This document shows, in pieces, positions 1 through 5,233 of a stretch of 5,233 nucleotides of DNA; within the stretch, counting starts at the first letter, position 1, and each line of letters starts with the position of its first letter. Under the pieces are notes generated by a model. It searched no databases and was not told the DNA's origin. It worked only from the letters and a program-made list of their open reading frames with translations. This DNA comes from Schaalia odontolytica (GTDB lineage Bacteria > Actinomycetota > Actinomycetes > Actinomycetales > Actinomycetaceae). The stretch lies in the NCBI GenBank assembly GCA_958415245.1, contig CATYYP010000137.1:1-5233 (forward strand), written 5' to 3'. The translations under genes and the position numbers were made by a program.

Positions 1-945
1 ATCTCCCGTGCCGCCATCTTTCTGCGCGTTGCGCTCGCAATGGTTCTCATCGCCACGGGAGGTGGACTCGCCTGGTGGGCTTTCCATCCCCGCCCCGCCG
101 CCGACGAAGCGAGCGCGCCCGAATCTGCCACCCAGTCGCCAACCCTCGGCCTGTTCGACCGCGTGACCGTGTCCGGGCGCGTCGGCGCGACACCGACCAT
201 CGAGATCAAGGCCCCTCTGGAGATCGACGGTTTCAAAGCACGCGTGCTCGAGGAAGGCAGCGGTCGTGAAATCACTGAAGGCTCACCCGTCCTCGTCTCT
301 GTCACCGCTTTCGACGGAACCAGCGGACGCATGCTCTCCGAGTCCGGCCACCCCCAGATGAGCCTCGGCATCGTCGGCTCCGGCCAGATCAATGACGACC
401 TGTCACGTCTGGTCACCGGCAAGCGCGAGGGCACACGTATGCTCGCGTTCCGTTCCATCACGATGGGTGACGGATCGCCGAACACCATCGAGGTCGACGT
501 CGTCGATATATTGCCGTCGATCGCAACCGGCACGTCCGTCGACGCGAGCGTTGGTCCTCTGAGCGTCGAGATGAGCCCGGAGGGGCCGATCATCAGCCAC
601 ATTGACACGCTTCCCGGCGGCATCACGACCCAGACCCTTATCAAGGGTGACGGGGTGCAGGTCCACGAAGGCGACCGGGTCGTCGCCCAGTTCACGGTTC
701 TCGGCTGGACCGACGGTACCGTGCGCGTGTCCACGTGGGAGACCGGCGTCCCCGAAGTCATCAACTTGGGGACGGCGATGAAGGGTCTCGCGACGGCCCT
801 CGTTGACCAGAAAGTGGGGTCACGACTGGCCATCACTATCCCTCCGGACCTGGCCGCCGGTGACGACACGCTGTGCGTCGTCATCGATATTCTCGGTACT
901 GAACCTGGCACTGCGACGAACGGGGACCAGGCACCTCAGTCGTGA
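1..945 (+). CDS. Membrane-anchored protein with two FKBP-like domains, 5' end cut off by window
   Basis: This is probably an FKBP-type peptidyl-prolyl isomerase relative acting outside the membrane. The frame is open from base 1. The ATG at 40 lies inside a hydrophobic stretch (about bases 28-84, Arg residues just before it) and has no Shine-Dalgarno, so the true start is upstream; residues below count from that ATG. The stretch is a signal anchor or uncleaved signal peptide, with no lipobox Cys. Domain 1 spans about 44-158 and domain 2 about 197-286, the latter with recognisable FKBP landmarks (DG at 225-226, W233, LG at 243-244, VGSR at 259-262, IPPD at 267-270). Against human FKBP12, F36, D37, W59 and Y82 appear replaced by R229, V230, L250 and A273, so catalysis is doubtful and a chaperone or binding role is possible. 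The fold is fairly certain; the activity is not. Confidence 0.75.
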   Translation: MSRAAIFLRVALAMVLIATGGGLAWWAFHPRPAADEASAPESATQSPTLGLFDRVTVSGRVGATPTIEIKAPLEIDGFKARVLEEGSGREITEGSPVLVSVTAFDGTSGRMLSESGHPQMSLGIVGSGQINDDLSRLVTGKREGTRMLAFRSITMGDGSPNTIEVDVVDILPSIATGTSVDASVGPLSVEMSPEGPIISHIDTLPGGITTQTLIKGDGVQVHEGDRVVAQFTVLGWTDGTVRVSTWETGVPEVINLGTAMKGLATALVDQKVGSRLAITIPPDLAAGDDTLCVVIDILGTEPGTATNGDQAPQS

Positions 946-950
946 CCGTT

Positions 951-970
951 CAGCTCGTGAGAGCCGTTTC
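951..970 (+). terminator. Weak hairpin with GTGA loop and short T run, possible terminator
   Basis: GCTC (953-956) and GAGC (961-964) form a 4-bp stem closed by a GTGA loop of the stable GNRA class. An outer C951-G966 pair follows one mismatch (A952/C965). TTTC comes next (967-970). It begins 6 bases after the FKBP-like stop codon, the right place for a terminator, but the stem is short and the T run only three bases, so termination would be partial at best. Confidence 0.22.
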
Positions 971-971
971 G

Positions 972-991
972 CACAAGACTTGTCGCTTGTG
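972..991 (+). repeat. Inverted repeat upstream of aroC
   Basis: CACAAG (972-977) is repeated inverted as CTTGTG (986-991) around an 8-base loop. Overlapping it is an 11-base palindrome, ACAAGACTTGT (973-983), so one ACAAG arm can pair with either of two CTTGT arms (979-983 and 986-990). It ends 14 bases before the aroC start. It could be an operator-like site or a small hairpin near the start codon, or chance. I recognise no known regulator motif. Confidence 0.3.
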
Positions 992-1005
992 GGACACTGG
1001 GAAGC

Positions 1006-2217
1006 ATGCTGAGATGGATGACCGCCGGTGAATCACACGGACCCGCACTGCTCGCAACGATCGAGGGACTGCCCTCCGGGTTGCATGTGACGACGGAGGA
1101 CCTGCGCCGTGGCCTCGCGCGTCGTCGCCTCGGCTACGGTCGCGGTGCTCGGCAGAAGTTCGAGGCCGACGAGGTATCGATCCTGGCTGGAGTGCGGCAC
1201 GGCGTGACAACCGGCGCCCCGGTGGCTATTCGCATTGGCAACTCTGAGTGGCCCAAGTGGGAGACGGTGATGAGTGCCGATCCGGTCGATCCGTCGGAGC
1301 TTCTCATCGACGCGGGAACGGGAGACGAACGCGAGATCGCTCGTAACCGACCGCTGACGAGGCCCCGTCCCGGTCACGCAGACCTGCCCGGCATGCTGTC
1401 CTACGACCTGTCCGAGGCTCGCCCCATCCTCGAGCGCGCGAGCGCCCGCGAAACTGCCGCGCGCGTTGCACTCGGTGTGCTCGCCGAAGCTCTCCTGGAG
1501 CAGGTCGCCGGTGTTCGTCTCGTGTCCCACGTCGTCTCCGTCGGCGCCCAGCACGCCACGGCCTCGTTGCTTCCGACTCCCACGGACGAAGCCGCACTGT
1601 GCGAGGCCTCGATGCGCACACTCGATCCGGAGGATAACGCCCGCTTTGAGGCAGCCGTCGATGCTGCCAAGCAGGCGGGTGACACGATCGGCGGCGTCGC
1701 CGAAGTGATCGCATACGACGTTCCCGTCGGCCTGGGCACACACGTGACCGCGCGCGAGCGCCTTGATGCGCGTTTGGCCGCCGCGCTTATGTCGATCCAG
1801 TCCGTCAAGGGCGTCGAAATCGGAGACGGTTTCGCTCAGGCTGCACTGCTCGGCTCAGCGGCACACGACGAGATCGTACGCGGCGACGATGGACACCTGA
1901 CCCGCGCCTCCAACCACGCTGGAGGCATCGAAGGAGGGACGTCCAACGGCGCGCCGATCGTCGCGCGCGCCGCTTTCAAGCCGATCTCGACCGTTCCGCA
2001 CGCGCTGCGCAGCGTCGACCTTGCAACGGGTGAGGAAGCGGTGGGCTTGCACCAACGCTCCGACACCTGCCAGGTCGTGCCCGGGGCCGTGATTGCCGAG
2101 GCCGAGGTGGCCCTCGTCCTCGCGGATGCTCTGTCGGACCACGCTGGCGGCCGATCTGTTGGCGAGATGCGCAGGAATCTCGAGGCGTACCTCGCGGTGG
2201 TGGGGGAGCGCGCATGA
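1006..2217 (+). CDS. aroC: Chorismate synthase
   Basis: Cytoplasmic chorismate synthase converts 5-enolpyruvylshikimate-3-phosphate to chorismate, the last shikimate-pathway step, using reduced FMN without net redox change. The 403 residues are full length. Family motifs are all present: GESHG (8-12, H11), the RRRLGYGRG segment (39-47), PRPGHAD (120-126, H124), RASARETAARVA (144-155), GVEIGDGF (269-276), AGGIEGGTSNG (305-315) and HQRSDTC (349-355, D353). H11 and H124 match the two catalytic histidines and D353 the conserved Asp. The start fits because actinobacterial AroC proteins begin MLRW and reach GESHG at the same distance. Between EL (98-99) and ARN (112-114) it has about 9 residues more than the M. 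tuberculosis protein as I recall it. The stop overlaps aroK by 4 bases. Confidence 0.97.
   Translation: MLRWMTAGESHGPALLATIEGLPSGLHVTTEDLRRGLARRRLGYGRGARQKFEADEVSILAGVRHGVTTGAPVAIRIGNSEWPKWETVMSADPVDPSELLIDAGTGDEREIARNRPLTRPRPGHADLPGMLSYDLSEARPILERASARETAARVALGVLAEALLEQVAGVRLVSHVVSVGAQHATASLLPTPTDEAALCEASMRTLDPEDNARFEAAVDAAKQAGDTIGGVAEVIAYDVPVGLGTHVTARERLDARLAAALMSIQSVKGVEIGDGFAQAALLGSAAHDEIVRGDDGHLTRASNHAGGIEGGTSNGAPIVARAAFKPISTVPHALRSVDLATGEEAVGLHQRSDTCQVVPGAVIAEAEVALVLADALSDHAGGRSVGEMRRNLEAYLAVVGERA
2202..2208 (+). promoter_or_regulatory. Ribosome binding site of aroK
   Basis: GGGGGAG lies 5 bases before the aroK ATG, inside the last codons of aroC. It supports the start that overlaps the aroC stop and lets aroK be translated both independently and by coupling. 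Confidence 0.6.
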
Positions 2218-2723
2218 GTGCTCAAGGCCCCGTCGTCCTCGTGGGGCTGCCCGGCGCGGGCAAGTCTAAGGTTGGGCGCCTGCTTGCCGAGCGGTTGGGC
2301 GTTGACCACATCGATACAGACGCCCTCGTCGTTGAGCGCGAAGGCCGTCCGATCGCTGACATTTTCGCCACCGACGGAGAAGCGGCTTTTCGCGTGATGG
2401 AGACCGAAGCCGTCGCCGAGGCTCTCACGCACGATGCCGTCGTGTCCCTGGGCGGGGGAGCAGCAGCGACTCCCGCCGTTCGGGAGCTCCTATCCGGGCA
2501 CACGGTCGTCTACATTGACGCTCCTCACGAGGAGCTCGTTCGTCGCACTGCCTCGAAGACGCATCGGCCGCTGCTTGCGAAGGACCCGTCCGGGACGCTC
2601 GCGCGCCTGCGCACCGAGCGCGAGCCTCACTACCGATCCGTCGCCACCATCGTCGTCGAGTCAGGGCCTGGTCCCGTCGACGACGTCGTTACCGCCATCG
2701 CCCAGCAGTTGGAGCACGCATGA
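2214..2723 (+). CDS. aroK: Shikimate kinase
   Basis: AroK phosphorylates shikimate to shikimate-3-phosphate with ATP, the fifth pathway step. The 169 residues are a usual length for this small P-loop kinase. Visible elements are the Walker A motif GLPGAGKS (11-18), the DTD motif (34-36) with shikimate-binding D34, R60 in the AAFR segment, the GGG of the Walker B region (80-82), RPLL in the mobile lid (118-121), and R136 followed by PHY. By alignment with the M. tuberculosis enzyme these cover the known shikimate contacts (D34, R58, G79-81, R136) and the lid Arg R117. R110 and P154 probably hold the adenine. It overlaps aroC and aroB by 4 bases each. With its complete active site, this copy is clearly the functional kinase of the cluster. 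Confidence 0.96.
   Translation: MSAQGPVVLVGLPGAGKSKVGRLLAERLGVDHIDTDALVVEREGRPIADIFATDGEAAFRVMETEAVAEALTHDAVVSLGGGAAATPAVRELLSGHTVVYIDAPHEELVRRTASKTHRPLLAKDPSGTLARLRTEREPHYRSVATIVVESGPGPVDDVVTAIAQQLEHA
2711..2714 (+). promoter_or_regulatory. Ribosome binding site of aroB
   Basis: GGAG lies 5 bases before the aroB ATG, within the final codons of aroK. It supports the start at the ATGA overlap. Confidence 0.5.
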
Positions 2724-3802
2724 GCACGATTATCCGCGTCACCGGAGAACACCCCTCGACTATTACGGTCGGACACGGGCTCGGCTTTGAGCCGATCCGC
2801 GAGGCCCTCGACGAGGCCGCGACGAAGGTGCTCATCATTCACGCGCGTCCTCTCGCTAGCCGAGCCGAGGCCCTGGCGCAGTACCTGCGTGAACAGGGGA
2901 TCGAGGCCTCGACTGCCGACCACCCCGATGCCGAGGCCGGCAAGTCAATCGAGGTTGTTGCGTCCCTGTGGGACGAGTGCGGGCGCCTCCAGCTCGGGCG
3001 TAAAGACGCGATCGTCGCCATGGGTGGGGGCGCGACCACCGACATGGCTGGTTTCGTCGCCGCAACGTGGCTGCGCGGTATCACCCTCATCAACGTTCCG
3101 ACGACGCTCCTCGCCATGGTTGACGCAGCCGTTGGCGGTAAGACGGGTATCAACACGTCCGTTGGGAAGAACCTCGTTGGTTCGTTCTATCCGGCAACCT
3201 CCGTGGTTGCCGATATGGATCTCCTCGAGAGCCTACCCGCACCCGATCTGGCGGCAGGTGCAGCCGAGGTCATCAAGTGCGGCTTCATCGCCGACCCGGA
3301 GATCCTGCGCATCGTCGAGAACACGGAACCAAGCGAGCTTCTGCGGTCAAACAGCCCGCAGCTCGCGGAGATCACCACCCGCGCGATTGCCGTCAAAGCC
3401 CGCGTCGTGTCCGCCGACCTAACCGAAGGCGGCCTCCGCGAAATCCTCAACTACGGACACACCCTTGCACACGCCATCGAGCGCGCGAACGACTACACCT
3501 GGCGCCACGGCGATGCGGTGGCCGTCGGCTGCTGCTTCGCGGCGCGTCTGGCCCAGGCCCGCGGCCTGCTCAGCGCTGACGACGTTGCTCGCCACGACCA
3601 GCTTTTCTCACGCGTCGGGCTACCCACCCGCTACGAGGGAAGCACTCTCCATAAGCTCACCCACATCATGCTCTCCGATAAGAAGGTACGACGCGGAATC
3701 CTGCGCTTCGTCCTCCTAGACGGTATCGCAAATCCCGGGACGGTCTCCGTCGATCCGCAGGAGCTGCAGGCCCCCGCGTCTCAGATCGGCATTCGCGCAT
3801 GA
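2720..3802 (+). CDS. aroB: 3-Dehydroquinate synthase
   Basis: AroB cyclises DAHP to 3-dehydroquinate, the second shikimate-pathway step, using NAD+ and a divalent metal, usually zinc or cobalt. The 360 residues match the family length. The NAD-binding GGGATTD (102-108) is followed by PTTLLAMVDAAVGGKTGIN (127-145, with D134 and K141) and GKN (149-151, K150). The metal ligands are E183 (in AAEVIKCG, with K186), H247 (in NYGHTLAHAIE, with N244 and H251) and H263 (in WRHGD). R240 and the K321-K322 pair supply phosphate contacts. All catalytic residues known from the Aspergillus enzyme appear present. It overlaps aroK and the following kinase-like gene by 4 bases each, so the three are probably translated in step from one mRNA. 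Confidence 0.97.
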   Translation: MSTIIRVTGEHPSTITVGHGLGFEPIREALDEAATKVLIIHARPLASRAEALAQYLREQGIEASTADHPDAEAGKSIEVVASLWDECGRLQLGRKDAIVAMGGGATTDMAGFVAATWLRGITLINVPTTLLAMVDAAVGGKTGINTSVGKNLVGSFYPATSVVADMDLLESLPAPDLAAGAAEVIKCGFIADPEILRIVENTEPSELLRSNSPQLAEITTRAIAVKARVVSADLTEGGLREILNYGHTLAHAIERANDYTWRHGDAVAVGCCFAARLAQARGLLSADDVARHDQLFSRVGLPTRYEGSTLHKLTHIMLSDKKVRRGILRFVLLDGIANPGTVSVDPQELQAPASQIGIRA

Positions 3803-4323
3803 GCCTCATCGTCTTGATCGGAGTGACTGGCTCCGGGAAAACCACCGTTGGACGCGAGCTCTCCCGCCGCTACGAATTGCCCCTCTACGAGGTCGACGAG
3901 GCCGTCGAGGCACGCCTGGGTGCGTCGATGCGCACCCTCGTGGTCGGACGCGATCCGCGCCTGGCCACCACAGCACGCGAGGAAGCCGAGCGTCTCCTCA
4001 GCATCGACGAGGGCATTGTCACGCTTGGGGCCTCTCAGCCACTCGACCCAGCCACTGCCTCGTCGATCGAGCTGGCGCGTGCAAACGGCGCGTCCATCAT
4101 CGAGCTCAGCGCCGATCTTTCCGCGGTATCACGCCGAGAAGGCCTCGGTGCTCCGCGCTCGGTCGGCCTGGGTGCACCACGTGCCGTGCTCACCCAGCTG
4201 ATGAAACAAGCGCGCGAGGCATACGCCTCCGTGTCCGACACAACAGTGGATACGAGTGACCGCACCCCGCAAGAAGTCGCGGATTTGGTCGCACGCGCGT
4301 GTAAACTGACCCCTGATTACTGA
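3799..4323 (+). CDS. Shikimate-kinase-like P-loop protein with an eroded shikimate site
   Basis: This 174-residue protein has the shikimate kinase fold, but its function is uncertain. The ATP side is kept: Walker A GVTGSGKT (8-15), R112 aligned with the adenine-clamping Arg, and a typical C-terminal segment VDTSDRTPQEVADLV (150-164). The shikimate side is not. Aligned with AroK at 2214-2723, D34 becomes E31, R60 becomes T57, GGG becomes GAS (77-79), RPLL becomes a GLGAPR repeat (115-128), and R136 becomes A138 (R139 is one place off). It overlaps the aroB stop by ATGA and has no Shine-Dalgarno, so translation probably depends on coupling. An intact frame and tight linkage argue against a decaying copy. 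It may be a pseudokinase, a regulator of the pathway, or a kinase for another small molecule. Arabidopsis SKL1, a shikimate-kinase relative without kinase activity, shows such change can happen. An automatic annotation of shikimate kinase should be doubted. Confidence 0.88.
   Translation: MSLIVLIGVTGSGKTTVGRELSRRYELPLYEVDEAVEARLGASMRTLVVGRDPRLATTAREEAERLLSIDEGIVTLGASQPLDPATASSIELARANGASIIELSADLSAVSRREGLGAPRSVGLGAPRAVLTQLMKQAREAYASVSDTTVDTSDRTPQEVADLVARACKLTPDY
4141..4188 (+). repeat. 24-bp imperfect tandem repeat in the lid region of the kinase-like gene
   Basis: Bases 4141-4164 and 4165-4188 encode GLGAPRSV and GLGAPRAV, two adjacent 8-residue units differing at one position. By eye the DNA copies match at 17 of 24 bases. 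Five of the six differing codons are synonymous, so the protein repeat is much better kept than the DNA. It falls where AroK has its ATP/shikimate lid. Confidence 0.65.
4302..4307 (+). promoter_or_regulatory. Possible -10 element for efp inside the preceding gene
   Basis: TAAACT fits the actinobacterial TANNNT pattern and would start transcription near 4314, leaving a leader of about 34 bases before the efp GTG. I see no good -35 at the right distance. EF-P is normally abundant, so a separate promoter is plausible, but the 24-bp gap also allows read-through from the aro genes. Confidence 0.25.
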
Positions 4324-4326
4324 TTC
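4306..4326 (+). repeat. Three CTGA units spaced 7 bases apart
   Basis: CTGACCC, CTGATTA and CTGATTC follow each other exactly, across the end of the kinase-like gene and its stop codon. The 7-base period is not a multiple of three, so it does not come from a repeated peptide. It adjoins the possible efp -10. It could be a binding site or chance. Confidence 0.3.
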
Positions 4327-4334
4327 CTTCTCAA

Positions 4335-4340
4335 GTGAGG
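4335..4340 (+). promoter_or_regulatory. Ribosome binding site of efp
   Basis: GTGAGG ends 7 bases before the GTG start of efp, a good spacing. It supports the GTG start, which also gives the N-terminus usual for actinobacterial EF-P ([10 protein letters not shown]). Confidence 0.7.
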
Positions 4341-4347
4341 TACCCCT

Positions 4348-4911
4348 GTGGCAACGACCAATGATCTGAAGAACGGCCTGGTTATGGTGATCGACGGCCA
4401 GCTCTGGCAGGTTGTCGAATTCCAGCACGTCAAGCCCGGCAAGGGCCCGGCCTTCGTGCGCACCAAGATCAAGAACGTCCTGTCCGGCAAGACCGTCGAC
4501 AAGACCTTCAACGCGGGCCTGAAGATCGAGACCGCGACCGTCGACCGTCGCGACATGACGTACCTGTACCAGGATGGCACCGACTACGTCTTCATGGATC
4601 AGTCCACCTACGAGCAGATCAACGTTCCCGCCGAGACCGTGGGCGATGCCCGCAACTTCATGGTGGAGAACCAGGATGTTATCGTCTCCCAGCACGACGG
4701 CACCGTCCTGTTCGTCGAGCTGCCCGCGACCGTCGTCCTGACGATCACGCACACGGAGCCCGGCCTGCAGGGCGACCGTTCTTCCGCCGGCACCAAGCCC
4801 GCGACCCTCGAGACCGGCTACGAGATCCAGGTTCCCCTCTTCATGGAGGAAGGCACCCGCGTCAAGGTTGACACCCGCGACGGCTCGTACTCGGGTCGCG
4901 TGACCGAGTAA
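4348..4911 (+). CDS. efp: Translation elongation factor P
   Basis: EF-P binds the ribosome between the P and E sites and speeds peptide bonds at consecutive prolines. The 187 residues show the three usual domains: an N-terminal KOW-like barrel (about 1-64), a central OB domain (65-128) and a C-terminal OB domain (130-185) carrying the family signature (K150 to G169, with KPATLETG at its start). The tip loop KPGKGPAF (29-36) holds K32, the residue that reaches the P-site tRNA. This proline-flanked PGKGP loop marks the actinobacterial subfamily, in which the lysine is reported to work unmodified. Lys, Arg and Asp codons look strongly biased to C/G endings (Lys is AAG throughout), as expected for high expression. 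The stop overlaps the nusB start by one base. Confidence 0.98.
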   Translation: MATTNDLKNGLVMVIDGQLWQVVEFQHVKPGKGPAFVRTKIKNVLSGKTVDKTFNAGLKIETATVDRRDMTYLYQDGTDYVFMDQSTYEQINVPAETVGDARNFMVENQDVIVSQHDGTVLFVELPATVVLTITHTEPGLQGDRSSAGTKPATLETGYEIQVPLFMEEGTRVKVDTRDGSYSGRVTE

Positions 4912-5233
4912 TGTCGAAGCAGCACCGCTTCACCTCGCGCACCAAGGCCCGCAAGCGCGCGGCCGACGTTGTCTACGAAGCCGACCAGCGCGGCATGGGG
5001 TCTAACCCCGACGTGCTGCGCGACCTCCTGCGCGAGCGCCGCGTCATCACCGCGGCTCAGACTCCGCTCCCGGAGTTCTCGATCCAGATCATCGCCGGTG
5101 TGGCAGACAATCTGCGCCGCATCGACTCGTTGATCTCGGCGCACGCGCGCGTGCCCGGCCTGGATCGCATCGCCGCCGTCGACCTTGCGGTCATGCGCGT
5201 GGCGGTGTGGGAGATGCTCGAGAACGACGAGGT
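4911..5233 (+). CDS. nusB: Transcription antitermination factor NusB, 3' end cut off by window
   Basis: NusB pairs with ribosomal protein S10 (NusE) and binds boxA RNA, supporting rRNA antitermination and processing. The window shows 107 complete codons of a protein usually 130-180 residues long, open to the end. The N-terminus is basic ([17 protein letters not shown]), giving the KARKRA helix (12-17) typical of the RNA-binding face, followed by EADQRG (23-28). FSIQIIAGVADN (56-67) and LDRIAAVDLAVMRVAVWEML (84-103) are the strongest matches to the family. The start is taken as the ATG in TAATG, sharing one base with the efp stop. No clear Shine-Dalgarno precedes it, so reinitiation after efp is likely. 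efp-nusB is a common actinobacterial pair. Confidence 0.93.
   Translation, partial: MSKQHRFTSRTKARKRAADVVYEADQRGMGSNPDVLRDLLRERRVITAAQTPLPEFSIQIIAGVADNLRRIDSLISAHARVPGLDRIAAVDLAVMRVAVWEMLENDE

Larger units (their letters stand above)
946..1005 (+). promoter_or_regulatory. Gap between the FKBP-like gene and aroC, possible aroC promoter
   Basis: This 60-bp gap is the likeliest place for a promoter of the aro cluster. A possible -10 hexamer, GACACT (993-998), would start transcription at about 1005-1006, giving an almost leaderless aroC mRNA, but I find no convincing -35. The only Shine-Dalgarno-like string, GGGAAG (999-1004), sits one base from the ATG, closer than usual. Weak Shine-Dalgarno spacing and a -10 that close to the start are consistent with leaderless expression, which is common in Actinobacteria. 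Read-through from the upstream gene is the alternative. Confidence 0.3.

Noticed and set aside
40..42. ATG at 40 as the real start of the FKBP-like gene
   Set aside because: The frame stays open to base 1, the ATG is in the middle of the hydrophobic anchor, and no Shine-Dalgarno precedes it.
946..1005. Attenuator, T-box or riboswitch controlling the aro genes
   Set aside because: The gap is only 60 bases, with no leader peptide of aromatic codons and no T-box or known riboswitch sequence.
1033..1743. Long open frame of 236 codons on the - strand opposite aroC
   Set aside because: It lies wholly within well-conserved aroC. Its protein shows no recognisable domain, and such antisense frames are expected in GC-rich coding DNA.
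1836..2432. Open frame of 198 codons on the - strand across the aroC-aroK junction
   Set aside because: It overlaps two certain genes, has a low-complexity Ala/Arg/Ser-rich composition and no family resemblance, so it is a shadow of the opposite strand.
3799..4323. Gluconate kinase as the identity of the kinase-like protein, suggested by GVTGSGKTT
   Set aside because: Beyond the P-loop it follows the shikimate kinase layout (VDEAVE, LG turn, lid, VDT-TPQEVADLV) and lacks the gluconate kinase motifs I know after the P-loop.
4328..4340. Hairpin between CTC (4330-4332) and GAG (4337-4339) hiding the efp Shine-Dalgarno
   Set aside because: Only three firm pairs form, too weak to matter for a protein expected to be highly expressed.
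4129..4752. Open frame of 207 codons on the - strand across the kinase-like gene and efp
   Set aside because: It is opposite the highly conserved efp sequence and spans a gene junction. It resembles no known protein.

Overview
The window is GC-rich and every gene lies on the + strand, packed head to tail. EF-P has the PGKGP tip loop, AroC and EF-P closely resemble actinobacterial sequences as I remember them, and the order aroC-aroK-aroB ... efp-nusB is the one known from Actinobacteria. I infer an actinobacterium, probably Actinomycetales (Actinomyces/Schaalia type) or a near relative. The genus is a guess.

Layout. Positions 1-945 hold the 3' part of a gene for a membrane-anchored protein with two FKBP-like domains, whose start lies upstream of the window. 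A 60-bp gap follows, with two small inverted repeats. Positions 1006-4323 are a tight shikimate-pathway cluster: chorismate synthase (aroC), shikimate kinase (aroK), 3-dehydroquinate synthase (aroB), and a second shikimate-kinase-like protein that keeps the ATP site but has lost most shikimate-binding residues. All three junctions are 4-bp ATGA overlaps. After a 24-bp gap come efp (4348-4911, GTG start) and nusB (from 4911, TAATG junction, cut by the window end).

Function. AroB makes 3-dehydroquinate, AroK phosphorylates shikimate and AroC makes chorismate, so three of the seven steps are here. DAHP synthase, dehydroquinase, shikimate dehydrogenase and EPSP synthase must be encoded elsewhere. 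EF-P relieves ribosome stalling at proline runs, and NusB acts in rRNA antitermination. Their linkage to aro genes is a conserved actinobacterial arrangement rather than a shared pathway. No stretch over 300 bases lacks a gene. I see no RNA gene, mobile element or CRISPR.

Most of the window is housekeeping. The most unusual element is the kinase-like gene at 3799-4323, which stands where the mycobacterial and corynebacterial clusters carry aroQ and pepQ. The second is the FKBP-like protein, whose second domain lacks most residues of the classical isomerase pocket.
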